Assembly: GCF_000308555.1 (NCBI RefSeq)
Contig: NZ_BAFY01000210.1
Span: 1-64,000, forward strand
Reading direction: 5' to 3'
DNA from: Nocardia cyriacigeorgica NBRC 100375
GTDB lineage: Bacteria; Actinomycetota; Actinomycetes; Mycobacteriales; Mycobacteriaceae
DNA length: 64,000 bases
A program made the position numbers and the translations under genes. Below, one piece after another: positions 41,959 through 51,660 of the stretch (within the stretch, counting starts at the first letter, position 1; every line of letters starts with the position of its first letter). The notes beneath the pieces are model-generated. The model was not told the origin of the DNA. It saw only the letters and a program-made list of their open reading frames with translations, and ran no database searches.

Positions 41959-42414
41959 ATGTCGCTGCGCCGTGGCTGTGCCACCCTGCTCGCCGTTGCC
42001 GTCACCGTCCTGACCGTCGCTGCCTGCGGCGATTCCGATGACGATGCGGCACAAGAGGTTACAAGTCCGGTGAGTACCACCGCACCGAGCACCCCGACCG
42101 AGAACCCGGCGGCTGCCACGGGTGAACCGTTCACCGCCGACCCCACCATCGTCGGCCCGCATCCCATCCCGTTCACTTCGTGGACCGCGCTGCCCGGCAA
42201 CCGGATCGCGATCAGCTTCGACACCGGGGCGCCGGAATGCTACGGCGTCGACGCCACTGTCACCGAGACCGATGAGGCCGTCTCCATCGAATTGCGTTCG
42301 GGCACACGGGCCGACGCGGTGGGCAAGATGTGCGTGATGATCGCCGTGTTCGGGACGCTGGAGCTGCAGTTGCAGGCGCCGGTGGGCGATCGGGAAGTAC
42401 GCAGCGCGGCGTAG
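41959..42414 (+). CDS. Secreted lipoprotein, unknown function
   Basis: A 151-residue lipoprotein. The signal peptide (SLRRGCATLLAVAVTVLTVA) ends in a lipobox VAAC, so the mature protein should be lipid-anchored outside the membrane. A Ser/Thr/Pro-rich linker (about residues 25-55) precedes a small beta-rich domain with two cysteines (APECYGVDA and GKMCVMI) that could form a disulphide. No family is recognised. Stand-alone gene between the ribosomal cluster and purH. Confidence 0.82.
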   Translation: MSLRRGCATLLAVAVTVLTVAACGDSDDDAAQEVTSPVSTTAPSTPTENPAAATGEPFTADPTIVGPHPIPFTSWTALPGNRIAISFDTGAPECYGVDATVTETDEAVSIELRSGTRADAVGKMCVMIAVFGTLELQLQAPVGDREVRSAA

Positions 42415-42534
42415 CGTTGGGCGATCCACGGTAGCGCGACGAGGTCGGCCGCTGGTCGCATGACCGGCGGGTCAGCTGCGCGGCGCGGCGCACGCGGTGT
42501 GATCATCCCACCTCGGCCGTGTCCCGGAAACGAC

Positions 42535-42572
42535 CGACGCCGTGTCCGGGCAGGTGAACAGACACGGCGTCG
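42535..42572 (-). terminator. Hairpin downstream of purH
   Basis: CGACGCCGTGTC at 42535-42546 pairs perfectly with GACACGGCGTCG at 42561-42572 around a 14-base loop. It lies 16 bases after the purH stop on the minus strand and is the likely end of the purN-purH transcript. Confidence 0.65.
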
Positions 42573-42587
42573 CCTCTTAACGGGATC

Positions 42588-44150
42588 TCAGTGTGCGAAG
42601 TGGCGCGAACCCGTCAGGTAGACGGTGACACCCGCCGCGCGCGCGACGTCGATGGTCTCCTGATCCCGCACCGAACCGCCCGGATGCACGATGGCCCGCA
42701 CGCCGGCCTGGATGAGCGCTTCCGGCCCATCCGGGAACGGGAAGAAGGCATCCGAAGCCGCTACCGAACCCTTGACCCGGTCGCCGGCCCGCTGCACGGC
42801 CAGCCCGACCGCGTCGACCCGGTTGACCTGGCCCATGCCGACACCGACGGAGGCGCCGTCGTGCGCGAGCAGAATGGCGTTCGACTTCACCGCACGGCAG
42901 GCCCGCCAGGCGAAGGCGAGATCGGCCAAGGTCTGGGCGTCGGCAGGCTCGCCGGCGACCAGGGTCCAGTTCGCGGGATCGTCGCCCTCGGCATCGAGAA
43001 TGTCGCGCTGCTGCAACAGCGCGCCGCCGCTGATCGGCCGCAGCTCGACACCGGCCCGGCGCGGCGGCTCGGCGACCAGGATGCGCACATTCTTCTTGCG
43101 CTGCAACACCTCTACCGCGCCGTCGGCGTAGGACGGGGCGACGATCACCTCGGTGAAGATCTCGGCGACCTGCTGGGCCATCTCCACGGTGACCTCACGG
43201 TTGGCCGCGATCACGCCGCCGTAGGCGCTCACCGGATCACAGGCATGCGCCTTGCGGTGCGCCTCGGCGATGTCGGCGCCGAGCGCGATGCCACAGGGGT
43301 TGGCGTGCTTGATGATCGCCACCGCGGGATCGGTGTGGTCGTAGGCCGCGCGCCAGGCAGCGTCGGCGTCGACATAGTTGTTGTACGACATCTCCTTGCC
43401 GTGCAACTGACGTGCCTGCGCCAGGCCGGGTGCGCCGTCGTTGGCGGTGTAGAGCGCGGCCTCCTGATGCGGGTTCTCGCCGTAGCGCAGCACCGCGGCA
43501 CGATCCCAGCTGCCGCCGATCCAGTCCGGGAAGCGTTCGGTGCCGGGGGCGAGCACGCTGGTCATCCAGCTGGCCACCGCGACGTCGTAGTTCGCGGTGT
43601 GCTGGAAGGCCTTGGCCGCCAACGCCGTCCGCTCGGCGAGGGTGAAACCGCCCGCGCGCACCGCGCTGAGCACCTGCTCGTAGTCGCCACTGTCGACGAC
43701 CACACCCACCGACGGGTGGTTTTTGGCCGCTGCGCGCACCATCGACGGACCGCCGATGTCGATCTGCTCGACGCATTCGTCGGGCGCCGCGCCACTGGCC
43801 ACGGTCTCGGTGAACGGGTAGAGGTTCACCACCACCAGCTGGAAGGCCTCGACGCCCAGCTCGACCAGCTGATCGACGTGCTCGCTCTTCCGGGTGTCGG
43901 CGAGGATGCCCGCGTGCACCCGCGGATGCAGCGTCTTGACCCGGCCGTCGAGGGTTTCCGGGAATCCGGTGAGGTCTTCGACCTTCGTCACCGGAATTCC
44001 GGCGTCGGCGATGCGGGCCGCGGTCGACCCGGTCGAGACCAGCTCGACGCCGGCCTCGTGCAGGCCGGTCGCGAGCTCCACGAGCCCGGTCTTGTCGTAG
44101 ACGCTCACCAGCGCCCGGCTGATCGGCTTGCGGTCGCTGGATTCACTCAC
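42588..44150 (-). CDS. purH: Bifunctional AICAR formyltransferase / IMP cyclohydrolase
   Basis: A 520-residue enzyme for the last two steps of IMP synthesis. The N-terminal MGS-like cyclohydrolase domain begins [20 protein letters not shown], with ESTGSTA-like [17 protein letters not shown]; the transformylase domain carries [13 protein letters not shown] and [10 protein letters not shown]. Length is typical. ATG 44150 overlaps the purN stop by four bases, so both are coupled. Synteny with Rv0957. Confidence 0.97.
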   Translation of the reverse strand: MSESSDRKPISRALVSVYDKTGLVELATGLHEAGVELVSTGSTAARIADAGIPVTKVEDLTGFPETLDGRVKTLHPRVHAGILADTRKSEHVDQLVELGVEAFQLVVVNLYPFTETVASGAAPDECVEQIDIGGPSMVRAAAKNHPSVGVVVDSGDYEQVLSAVRAGGFTLAERTALAAKAFQHTANYDVAVASWMTSVLAPGTERFPDWIGGSWDRAAVLRYGENPHQEAALYTANDGAPGLAQARQLHGKEMSYNNYVDADAAWRAAYDHTDPAVAIIKHANPCGIALGADIAEAHRKAHACDPVSAYGGVIAANREVTVEMAQQVAEIFTEVIVAPSYADGAVEVLQRKKNVRILVAEPPRRAGVELRPISGGALLQQRDILDAEGDDPANWTLVAGEPADAQTLADLAFAWRACRAVKSNAILLAHDGASVGVGMGQVNRVDAVGLAVQRAGDRVKGSVAASDAFFPFPDGPEALIQAGVRAIVHPGGSVRDQETIDVARAAGVTVYLTGSRHFAH

Positions 44151-44794
44151 CGGGAAACTCGCTCATCTGGGATTACTGCCTTTCGTCCGTCGGAGACAAT
44201 GCCTCGGGTGGCGACGGCGGCGACAACCTCCGCCAGCAACCGTCGCTCGACAACCTTGATGCGCTCGTGCAGGGTGGCCTCGTCGTCATCGGGCAGCACC
44301 TCGACCGCCTCCTGCGCCAGGATCGGGCCGGTGTCGATGCCCTCGTCCACCAGGTGCACCGTCGACCCGGTGACCCGCACGCCATAGGCGAGCGCGTCGC
44401 GGACGCCGTGCGCGCCGGGGAAGGCAGGCAGCAGCGCCGGATGGGTGTTGATGATGCGTCCGCCGAACCGCTTCAGGAACATCGGGCCGAGGATCTTCAT
44501 GAAACCGGCGGAGACCACCAGATCCGGTTCATAGGCCGCGACCGCGTCGGTCAGGGCGGTATCCCAGGCGCTGCGGTCGGGGAAGTCGGCCAGCGCGACG
44601 CGGAAATGCGGGATGCCCGCGGCGGCGGCGTGCTCGGTCGCGGCGCAGGTCCGGTCGACCCCGACGGCGGCGATCCGCGCGGGGTAGCCCGGCGCCGCGG
44701 TGGCCTCGATGAGCGCGCGCAGCAGCGATCCGGTGCCCGAGGCGAGGACGACGACGGTGGCCGGGGCCTTTTCGGATGGGGCCGGGGAGGTCAG
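44147..44794 (-). CDS. purN: Phosphoribosylglycinamide formyltransferase
   Basis: A 215-residue folate-dependent enzyme adding the first formyl group in purine synthesis. It has [18 protein letters not shown] at the start, the catalytic segment [21 protein letters not shown] with His, and [18 protein letters not shown]. There is no ATG, and the only in-frame GTG (44842) lacks a good ribosome binding site. CTG at 44794 has AGGAG seven bases upstream and gives the same length as mycobacterial PurN, so it is used here. The GTG alternative would add 16 residues. It overlaps purH by four bases. Confidence 0.88.
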   Translation of the reverse strand: MTSPAPSEKAPATVVVLASGTGSLLRALIEATAAPGYPARIAAVGVDRTCAATEHAAAAGIPHFRVALADFPDRSAWDTALTDAVAAYEPDLVVSAGFMKILGPMFLKRFGGRIINTHPALLPAFPGAHGVRDALAYGVRVTGSTVHLVDEGIDTGPILAQEAVEVLPDDDEATLHERIKVVERRLLAEVVAAVATRGIVSDGRKAVIPDERVSR

Positions 44795-44853
44795 CGCTCT
44801 ACTCCTGGAAGTCGGGTCGGGCGGTGGCCGGATCGTTGCCACCGCCGTAGAGC

Positions 44854-46332
44854 CTAACGATCCTCGGTTCGGCCACTTTCCGGCAGGTCCGCCTCGACCA
44901 CCTCGGCGTCGACGATCTCGGCTGGTGGCTCGGCCGGGCGTTCGGTGCGGTGGTCGAGTGCGGGCTGCTCCTCGACGACTTCGGCGTCGAGTTCCACCGT
45001 CAGTTCGGGGCCGTCGTCGTAGTCGTCGAATTCGTAGTCGTCGTAGTCGTCGTCGGGGTCGTCGTAGTCGTCTTCGTCGTACTCGTCGTCCGGGTAGTCC
45101 TCGTCGTCGTAGCCGAACCCAGGGATCGGCGTGCCGACCGGAGTGATGAACAGCCGCGCGAAGACCAACCCCGCATAACCGGTGACCGCCAGGAAGACGA
45201 AGGTGACGACGGCGAAGATCGGCAGATCGGGGCCGATCCGGCCGAAGGTGCCCAATTCCCCGCCGGCCACGGCGCCGAGCAGCACCAGCACCACCGTCGC
45301 CGACGCCGCACCCGCGAGGGTGGACCACGGGGCGACGATCCGGTCGGGTGACATGCGGGCGGTATCGAGACCACCGATCACACCGGCGACGACGGGGATC
45401 AGCAACAGCACCGGCCACCAGCCCGCCGCGGGACCGGTCGGCAGGGCGGCGAGCACCGGCATCGTCGGCACCGGACCACCGACCACGGAGAAAACGCCCA
45501 CCGAGGCCTCACCGAATTCGACGCCCGCCCCCATCAGTACGGCCACCGCGCCGATCACCACATTGGGCAGATACAGCAGCGAGAGCACCGTCAGCCCGAT
45601 GACGCCGCCCGCGTTGCCCGCGCCGGAATAGCTGTCCCCGATCCGGGACCAGTGCGCGAGCAGCGAAACGACGGTGACCACGGCGGCGGCGCCGAGGATC
45701 CGCAGCACGGTATGGGCAGCGACGTAACCGGCGGCCACCACCCAGTACGGCAGCCGGTCGGCGCCGGCGGGCCAGAGCCCGGCGGCGATACCGCAACCGG
45801 CGGCCACCAGGTGCAGCCCGCCCACCCAGGCGAAGGCGATCAGCGGATTCGGTGGCTGCATGGGCAGCACACCGGAGGCGTCCTCGGTGACGGCCAGACA
45901 GACGGCGGTGACCAGCAGCGGCCCGCCCGCGGCCGCGGCGACCAGCCAGGCCAGGTCGGCGCGAGAAGGATCGGGTTCGACGGCGTGCGCGCATTCGCGT
46001 GCGCACGCCCACATCATCAGTGCGGTCGGCAGCAGCGGCAGCACGCCGAGCGTGGTGGCACCGATGACGACAGGCACCTGGTGCACGGCGAGCCAACTGC
46101 CCGCGATGGCACCGGAAATACCGGAAAGGCCGCTGCCGGAGGCCAACAGGGTGGCGAGCATGGCCACGACGATGGCCGCGAGCCCGAAGGCGGCCGGTCG
46201 GGCGGCGACGAGTGACAACACCCGCGCGCGTTCGGGGGTGAGAGACAGAAAGCCGGGCTCATCGACCGGCGGCTCCGGCTCGGATCGGACCGGCGCGGTC
46301 CGTCGGACAAGCGAATTCCGCGGGGAGCTCAT
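44854..46332 (-). CDS. DUF6350 polytopic membrane protein
   Basis: A 492-residue integral membrane protein syntenic with Rv0955, with about ten hydrophobic segments between residues 45 and 400 (for example FGLAAIVVAMLATLLASGSG and VPVVIGATTLGVLPLLPTAL). The cytoplasmic C-terminal 110 residues are extremely acidic, with a run of Asp and Tyr (DDEDYPDDEYDEDDYDDPDD) followed by Glu-rich sequence. Function unknown. It stands directly upstream of purN, but a metabolic link is not evident. Confidence 0.85.
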   Translation of the reverse strand: MSSPRNSLVRRTAPVRSEPEPPVDEPGFLSLTPERARVLSLVAARPAAFGLAAIVVAMLATLLASGSGLSGISGAIAGSWLAVHQVPVVIGATTLGVLPLLPTALMMWACARECAHAVEPDPSRADLAWLVAAAAGGPLLVTAVCLAVTEDASGVLPMQPPNPLIAFAWVGGLHLVAAGCGIAAGLWPAGADRLPYWVVAAGYVAAHTVLRILGAAAVVTVVSLLAHWSRIGDSYSGAGNAGGVIGLTVLSLLYLPNVVIGAVAVLMGAGVEFGEASVGVFSVVGGPVPTMPVLAALPTGPAAGWWPVLLLIPVVAGVIGGLDTARMSPDRIVAPWSTLAGAASATVVLVLLGAVAGGELGTFGRIGPDLPIFAVVTFVFLAVTGYAGLVFARLFITPVGTPIPGFGYDDEDYPDDEYDEDDYDDPDDDYDDYEFDDYDDGPELTVELDAEVVEEQPALDHRTERPAEPPAEIVDAEVVEADLPESGRTEDR

Positions 46333-46422
46333 GAAGATTCAGGTTGGCAGCTCTCCCGGCGCGAGCGGGTCAGGCGCGCCGGGCGCCGGGAGAGCACCGA
46401 TGACAACCGTGTGGTCGCCGGA

Positions 46423-47424
46423 TTACTTGTTGTCGTCCGAAGGACGGAACGCCCGAGTCGGATCGGCGGCCGGATCGGCATTCTGCTCGCCGCCGAACGG
46501 CTGGCCCTGCTGGCCCTGCTGCGGCTGCTGCTGACCGTACTGCTGCTGGCCGTACTGCGGCTGACCACCGAACTGCTGGGTGGCGCCTTCCGACGGCGAC
46601 TGCTGCTGGCTACCGGCGTACGGCGACTGCTGCTGGCCCGCACCGTAACCCGGCTGCTGACCGTAGGACGGCTGCTGCTGACCGTAGGGCTGCTGACCGT
46701 AGGTCGGCTGCTGGCCCGGCTGGCTGTAGGACGGCTGCGACGGGTACTGACCGCCACCGAAACCGGCCTGGCCCGGCTGGCTCTGGCCGAACTGCTGCTG
46801 GCCGTAACCACCCTGCTGCTGGCCGTACTGCTGCTGACCGTAACCTGGCTGCTGCTGGCCGTAGCCGGCCTGCGCCTGCTGCGCGGCCGGACGCGGTTCG
46901 GGCAGCTTGATGATGCCGGCCTCGAACAGCAGGACCGCGACCGCGAGGGCCGCCTGGACGAACACGAAGAACAGCAGGACCCAAGCGCCCCACTGGAGTT
47001 CGATACCCTCGATCTGGTTGAACGACTGGAAAAGCAGACCGAAGAAGGCGGCCACCGACACAGCGGCGGCGGCCCCGGTCCAGTTCTGCTTCGGCAACAG
47101 CGACAGTCCGGCCAGCAGCGCGGCGATCAGGACGATGGTCAGCAGCGGCGTGATACCGAGCATCGAGTTGAAAGCGTTCTCGGTCTCGTCCGAACCGTCG
47201 CCGAACAGCGATCCGCCCTCTTTGGCGCCCTGGAACGGCAGGAAGCCGAGCAGGAAGCTGATCACACCCAGCGCAGCCACGCCGATCGTCAGGAAGAACG
47301 GCAGCCCCTTGGCGGCGGCACCGGATTCGGTACCTGCGCCGGCCGGCGACTGGCCGGGGTTGGGGGAAGCGGAGGGCGTCGGCGCGGGCGCGTTGTACCC
47401 GGAGCCCCCGGTCGGGTATGACAT
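46423..47424 (-). CDS. DUF5336-type membrane protein with Gln/Tyr-rich tail
   Basis: A 333-residue protein syntenic with Rv0954. A proline-rich N-terminus precedes four transmembrane helices (LPFFLTIGVAALGVISFLLG, LLTIVLIAALLAGLSLLP, AAAAVSVAAFFGLLFQSFN, WVLLFFVFVQAALAVAVLLF). From about residue 180 to 320 the protein is built of YGQQQ, GYGQQ and PSYGQQ repeats, a low-complexity domain of the kind that can self-associate. Function unknown; the mycobacterial relative was described as an antigen and cell-division-associated membrane protein. Confidence 0.85.
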   Translation of the reverse strand: MSYPTGGSGYNAPAPTPSASPNPGQSPAGAGTESGAAAKGLPFFLTIGVAALGVISFLLGFLPFQGAKEGGSLFGDGSDETENAFNSMLGITPLLTIVLIAALLAGLSLLPKQNWTGAAAAVSVAAFFGLLFQSFNQIEGIELQWGAWVLLFFVFVQAALAVAVLLFEAGIIKLPEPRPAAQQAQAGYGQQQPGYGQQQYGQQQGGYGQQQFGQSQPGQAGFGGGQYPSQPSYSQPGQQPTYGQQPYGQQQPSYGQQPGYGAGQQQSPYAGSQQQSPSEGATQQFGGQPQYGQQQYGQQQPQQGQQGQPFGGEQNADPAADPTRAFRPSDDNK

Positions 47425-47555
47425 GTCGTCGTCTCCTAGGTCGAGTCATACATGTGTGTTCACGACTGATTCCCTCCTGACGCTACTGCACTGTGGCGCG
47501 GAGGTCATCACCGAGCGATTCCCCTGTGGAGAGAATCGCCGCCTGTGGATAACGA

Positions 47556-47591
47556 CGAAGGCCGCCGCCGGCGAACCGGAAGCGGCCTTCG
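47556..47591 (-). terminator. Hairpin downstream of sucD (distal)
   Basis: CGAAGGCCGC at 47556-47565 pairs with GCGGCCTTCG at 47582-47591, with a 16-base loop. About 100 bases beyond the sucD stop on the minus strand. Confidence 0.55.
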
Positions 47592-47633
47592 AAGATCCAT
47601 CAGATGGAATCGAGAATCAAGCGGTGTCGAACT

Positions 47634-47700
47634 CGCCTGATTCGGGGGCCCTACATGGTGACGCTGCGCTACCGCCTCCGGGCCCTGACCGAATCAGGCG
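47634..47700 (-). terminator. Long imperfect hairpin overlapping the sucD stop
   Basis: CGCCTGATTCGG at 47634-47645 pairs perfectly with CCGAATCAGGCG at 47689-47700, extended by GGGCCC/GGGCCC across a three-base bulge. The right arm contains the sucD stop codon, so the structure could both terminate transcription and protect the 3' end. Confidence 0.55.
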
Positions 47701-48608
47701 GTGACGCTTGCCTTCTCCAGGATCTCGCGCGCCAGCGCCGCGGTCTCGGACGGCGTCTTGCCGACCTTCACGCCGGCGGCCTCGAGCGCGTCCTTCTTCG
47801 CCTGGGCGGTGCCCGACGAACCGGAGACGATGGCGCCCGCGTGACCCATGGTCTTGCCCTCGGGGGCGGTGAAGCCCGCGACGTAGCCGACGACCGGCTT
47901 GGTGACGTTGGCCTTGATGTAGGCCGCGGCCCGCTCCTCGGCGTCGCCGCCGATCTCACCGATCATCACGATCAGCTCGGTCTCCGGGTCCTTCTCGAAC
48001 GCCTCGATGGCGTCGATGTGGGTGGTGCCGATGACCGGGTCGCCGCCGATGCCGATGGAGGTCGAGAAGCCGAAATCGCGCAGCTCGTACATCATCTGGT
48101 AGGTCAGCGTGCCGGACTTGGACACCAGGCCGATCGGGCCCTTGCCGGTGATGTTGGCCGGGGTGATGCCGACCAGCGCCTCGCCGGGGGTGATGATGCC
48201 GGGGCAGTTCGGGCCGATGATCCGGGTCTTGTTGCCCTTCTCCACGTTGTAGGCCCACGCGTAGGCGGTGTCCTGCACCGGGATGCCCTCGGTGATGACC
48301 ACCAGCAGCGGGATCTCCGCGTCGATGGCCTCGATGATGGCGTCCTTGGCGAACTTCGGCGGCACGAAGGCGATCGAGACGTCGGCGCCGGTCTCCTTCA
48401 TGGCCTCGGCCACGCCACCGAAGACCGGCAGCTCGACGGCGTTGCCGTCCTTGTCGGTGTGCGAGACGGTGGTACCCGCCTTGCGCGCGTTGACGCCACC
48501 GACGATCTGGGTGCCCGCCTTCAGCATCAGGGCGGTGTGCTTGGTGCCCTCGCCGCCGGTGATGCCCTGGACGATGACCTTGGAGTCCTTGTTGAGGAAG
48601 ATAGACAT
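47694..48608 (-). CDS. sucD: Succinyl-CoA synthetase alpha subunit
   Basis: A 304-residue TCA-cycle subunit that binds CoA and carries the phosphohistidine. The CoA-binding start ([20 protein letters not shown]) and the phospho-His loop [18 protein letters not shown] near residue 255 are intact. It follows sucC after 24 bases. Synteny with Rv0952. Confidence 0.97.
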   Translation of the reverse strand: MSIFLNKDSKVIVQGITGGEGTKHTALMLKAGTQIVGGVNARKAGTTVSHTDKDGNAVELPVFGGVAEAMKETGADVSIAFVPPKFAKDAIIEAIDAEIPLLVVITEGIPVQDTAYAWAYNVEKGNKTRIIGPNCPGIITPGEALVGITPANITGKGPIGLVSKSGTLTYQMMYELRDFGFSTSIGIGGDPVIGTTHIDAIEAFEKDPETELIVMIGEIGGDAEERAAAYIKANVTKPVVGYVAGFTAPEGKTMGHAGAIVSGSSGTAQAKKDALEAAGVKVGKTPSETAALAREILEKASVTA

Positions 48609-48632
48609 GTTGTTGTCCTTACTCGGCCGTCG

Positions 48633-49799
48633 TTATTTGGCGGCAGCCAGTTCGGCGGCCTTGTCGGCGCCTTCGTCCATTGTCTGCGCCAGCGTCACCA
48701 GCGGGTGCGCGGCGTCGGCGAGGATCTTGCGACCCTCCTCCACGCGATTGCCGTCCAGCCGCACGACCAGCGGCTTGTTCGCCTCCGAGCCGAGGATCTC
48801 CAGCGCCTTCACGATGCCGTTGGCCACCGCGTCACAGGCGGTGATGCCGCCGAAGACGTTCACGAACACGCTCTTGACCTGCGCGTCGTTCAGGATGACG
48901 TCCAGCCCGGCCGCCATCACCTCGGCCGAGGCGCCGCCGCCGATGTCGAGGAAGTTGGCCGGCTTGACCCCGTCGTGCTTCTCGCCCGCGTAGGCGACCA
49001 CGTCGAGGGTGGACATGACCAGACCGGCGCCGTTGCCGATGATGCCGACCTCACCGTCGAGCTTGACGTAGTTGAGGTCGTTTTCCTTGGCCTTGAGCTC
49101 GAGCGGATCGGTCGCGTCGATGTCGGCGAACTCCGCGTGGCCCGGCTGCCGGAACGAGGCGTTCTCGTCCAGCGTGACCTTGCCGTCGAGGGCGAGGATC
49201 TCGTCCTGCGGGGTGCGCACCAGCGGGTTGACCTCGACCAGGGTGGCGTCCTCGGCGACGAAGACCTCCCACAGCTTCTGGATGGTCACGGCCGCGGCGT
49301 CGAGCACCTCGGCGGGCAGGTGGCCCTGTTCGGCGATGGAGCGCGCGAACTCCAGGTCGACACCCTTGACGGCGTCGACGGGAACCTTGGCGAGGCGCTC
49401 GGGGGTCTTCTCCGCGACCTCTTCGATCTCCATGCCGCCCTCGACCGAGCACATGGCCAGGTAGGTGCGGTTGGAGCGATCCAGCAGGAAGGAGATGTAG
49501 TACTCCTCCGCGATGTCCTTGGCTTCGGCGACAAGGATCTTCTTGGTGATGTGGCCCTTGATGTCGAGGCCGAGAATGTTCGACGCGTGCGTGAAGGCGT
49601 CTTCCGGGGTGGCTGCGTACTTCACGCCGCCTGCCTTGCCACGGCCGCCGACCTTCACCTGGGACTTGATCATCACCGGCTTGCCGATTTCCTGCGCGAT
49701 GGCGCGGGCATCCTCGGCCGTGTCCGTCACGCGGCCCTCCGACGAAGGCACTCCGTGCTTAACGAAGAGCTCCTTCGCCTGATATTCGAAGAGATCCAT
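48633..49799 (-). CDS. sucC: Succinyl-CoA synthetase beta subunit
   Basis: A 388-residue ATP-grasp subunit ([20 protein letters not shown] start, [15 protein letters not shown] nucleotide segment, [19 protein letters not shown] and [20 protein letters not shown] later). It makes ATP or GTP from succinyl-CoA together with SucD. First gene of the sucC-sucD operon; its promoter lies in the region shared with the M23 peptidase gene. Confidence 0.97.
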   Translation of the reverse strand: MDLFEYQAKELFVKHGVPSSEGRVTDTAEDARAIAQEIGKPVMIKSQVKVGGRGKAGGVKYAATPEDAFTHASNILGLDIKGHITKKILVAEAKDIAEEYYISFLLDRSNRTYLAMCSVEGGMEIEEVAEKTPERLAKVPVDAVKGVDLEFARSIAEQGHLPAEVLDAAAVTIQKLWEVFVAEDATLVEVNPLVRTPQDEILALDGKVTLDENASFRQPGHAEFADIDATDPLELKAKENDLNYVKLDGEVGIIGNGAGLVMSTLDVVAYAGEKHDGVKPANFLDIGGGASAEVMAAGLDVILNDAQVKSVFVNVFGGITACDAVANGIVKALEILGSEANKPLVVRLDGNRVEEGRKILADAAHPLVTLAQTMDEGADKAAELAAAK

Positions 49800-50363
49800 G
49801 TATTCACCGTCTCGTCTGCGTTGCTATGACAACGTCTTTGTTGGCGGCCCGACGTCGGAAGCGGGTCGGGTCGGACTCTAACCAGTCACATGGAAGGCCA
49901 ATCGGCCACGTACATCCTAAGTGGCGCAGGTCACGGCCGAACCCCCGGGACGGGCAAAACCGCTGGCCAACGCTACTCGCGAGTAGCTTGTTGACGGGTC
50001 ACCGGGCGCCTGCTCGCGCGGCCTCGAACCCGCGGATCACAGACCCGTCACGACCAGGCAACCTCACTCCGGTGCCCAGAAACGCGTGAGTTGAATCGAG
50101 CTGATATCGTGATCCATCTCACAAGTGTGGCCGGAATGTGCACACCGCTTGCGCAGCGCGCAATCGTTTCGTTACCGTCGATGCGGTCGATATCACAACC
50201 CGGTCACGACTCCGTTGTTCCAGGTGATGAGGAGGACGGCAAGCTTGACGCACCACAGCACTCCGTCGGTGGAGAGCCGTTCCATGATCGACCCGTCGAT
50301 GCCGCCCCCGTCCGGGCCGGGCATGCGCGCGAGATCCATCCGCATCGCGATGCGGGCTCGCCG
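49800..50363. other. Divergent regulatory region sucC / M23 peptidase
   Basis: About 560 bases with no supported gene. It must hold the sucC promoter (leftward) and that of the peptidase (rightward). The CRP-like site at 50108-50123 lies in it, about 240 bases before the chosen peptidase start, so a long 5' leader is likely. A cyclic di-AMP riboswitch, common before such genes in actinobacteria, was looked for and not recognised. Confidence 0.45.
50108..50123. promoter_or_regulatory. CRP/GlxR-like binding site
   Basis: CGTGATCCATCTCACA fits TGTGA-N6-TCACA with one mismatch in the first base. It lies between sucC and the M23 peptidase gene and could affect either, for example linking TCA-cycle expression or wall remodelling to cAMP. 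Confidence 0.5.
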
Positions 50364-51521
50364 ATGAACCACCACACGACCCTCGACCCCAGTCGCAACC
50401 GGTCGGGTCACCGATACCGCCACGACGACGGCCCTGCGGCCGCACCCGCGCACAGCGGACATCACGGCTACGGCTTCCACGCCGCCCCCGGCGCGCACCA
50501 CGCCCCGCATGCCGGTGAGACCCAGAACTCCTGGTCCGCCGACAGCGCCTGGAACGACAATGCCTCCTGGTCCGAGGGCGACGCCTGGTCCGAAGGCGAC
50601 AACGGCTGGTCCCCTGAGTGGTCCGAACAGAGCTGGACCGAAGGTGAGACCTGGTCCGACGGCGGCGCCTGGAGCGGCGGCGGCGAGACCTGGCGCGAGG
50701 CCGACGAGCCCGCCGAGGAAACCGACGAGCCGGCCGCACCGAAGGTCATCCCGGCGCGCGAGGGCCGCTCGCGCAGCGGCGGCGCGCACCGACTACCCGC
50801 GCCGCCCTCGGCCCTCAAAGGCCGGGCCGCGGTCGCCGCGGTCGCCGCGGGTGCGTTCGTCGCCGCGGGCCAGTGCGCCTTCGCCACCCCTGAAGAAAAG
50901 ACCATGGCGGCCGACTACGAGGCCGACCAGATCTACGAGATCGCCTCGCACTCACCGATGACCACGGACGACCCGGCCGCCGCAGCGGCCACCTCGTCCG
51001 ACTCACCGCAGGTGCTCACCGTCGGCGCGCCGGTCGACCTCAGCCAGTTCACCGACATCCTGGAAAAGGGCCAGAAGTACGCCGAGGACCTGGCCGCCCA
51101 GGAAGCATCGAAGCTGCGGCCGCTGTTCGCCCGCTTCGCCGCAGGCAATTTCACCTCCGGATTCGGCGCCCGCTGGGGCGTGCAGCACCTCGGCATCGAC
51201 GTAGCGGGCCCGATCGGCACGCCCATCTACGCCGTGGCCGACGGCACCGTCATCGAAGCCGGCCCCGCCGCCGGATTCGGTATGTGGGTGCGGCTGCTGC
51301 ACGACGACGGCACCGTCACCATCTACGGCCACATCGACACCGCAACCGTGTCGCAGGGGCAGCGGGTGCTCGCGGGCGACCAGATCGCCACCATGGGCAA
51401 CCGTGGGTTCTCCACCGGTCCGCACGTGCACTTCGAGGTCTGGCTCAACGGCACCGACAAGGTCGACCCGCTCCCCTGGCTGGCCACCCGTGGCATCAGC
51501 CTCGGCCAGATGCGCGACTGA
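50364..51521 (+). CDS. Membrane-anchored M23 (LytM-type) peptidase
   Basis: A 385-residue cell-wall peptidase. The C-terminal M23 domain (about 260-375) has the metal ligands: HLGIDVAG (His and Asp near 275-279) and GPHVHFEVW (HxH near 353), with YGHID between. A transmembrane or signal-anchor helix (LKGRAAVAAVAAGAFVAAGQ) lies near residue 150. The part before it is unusual: repeated Trp-Ser-Glu-Gly units (SWSEGDAWSEGDNGW and further), low in complexity and acidic. The start is uncertain: ATG 50364 fits the composition but has no strong ribosome binding site. Synteny with Rv0950c beside sucC. Confidence 0.85.
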   Translation: MNHHTTLDPSRNRSGHRYRHDDGPAAAPAHSGHHGYGFHAAPGAHHAPHAGETQNSWSADSAWNDNASWSEGDAWSEGDNGWSPEWSEQSWTEGETWSDGGAWSGGGETWREADEPAEETDEPAAPKVIPAREGRSRSGGAHRLPAPPSALKGRAAVAAVAAGAFVAAGQCAFATPEEKTMAADYEADQIYEIASHSPMTTDDPAAAAATSSDSPQVLTVGAPVDLSQFTDILEKGQKYAEDLAAQEASKLRPLFARFAAGNFTSGFGARWGVQHLGIDVAGPIGTPIYAVADGTVIEAGPAAGFGMWVRLLHDDGTVTIYGHIDTATVSQGQRVLAGDQIATMGNRGFSTGPHVHFEVWLNGTDKVDPLPWLATRGISLGQMRD

Positions 51522-51660
51522 CCGCCGCGCCTCACACCGCGCTCCGACCGCGCGGCGAATCGTGATCGGCGCTGTAGCACAGGCCGATTCCGTCCCCGCA
51601 TGCCACGCGGTGATCAAGCGCACGCTTCCGCAGCGCGGGCGCGCCACATAGCGTCAGGCC

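Noticed and set aside
42591..44387. 598-codon open frame on the + strand
   Set aside because: Antisense to purH, a clear core gene.
47604..49829. 741-codon open frame on the + strand
   Set aside because: Antisense to sucD and sucC, both with intact catalytic motifs.
50124..50363. Possible cyclic di-AMP riboswitch before the M23 peptidase
   Set aside because: Such riboswitches precede wall-hydrolase genes in actinobacteria, but the conserved GGGGAACC and GAATC-type blocks are not visible here.
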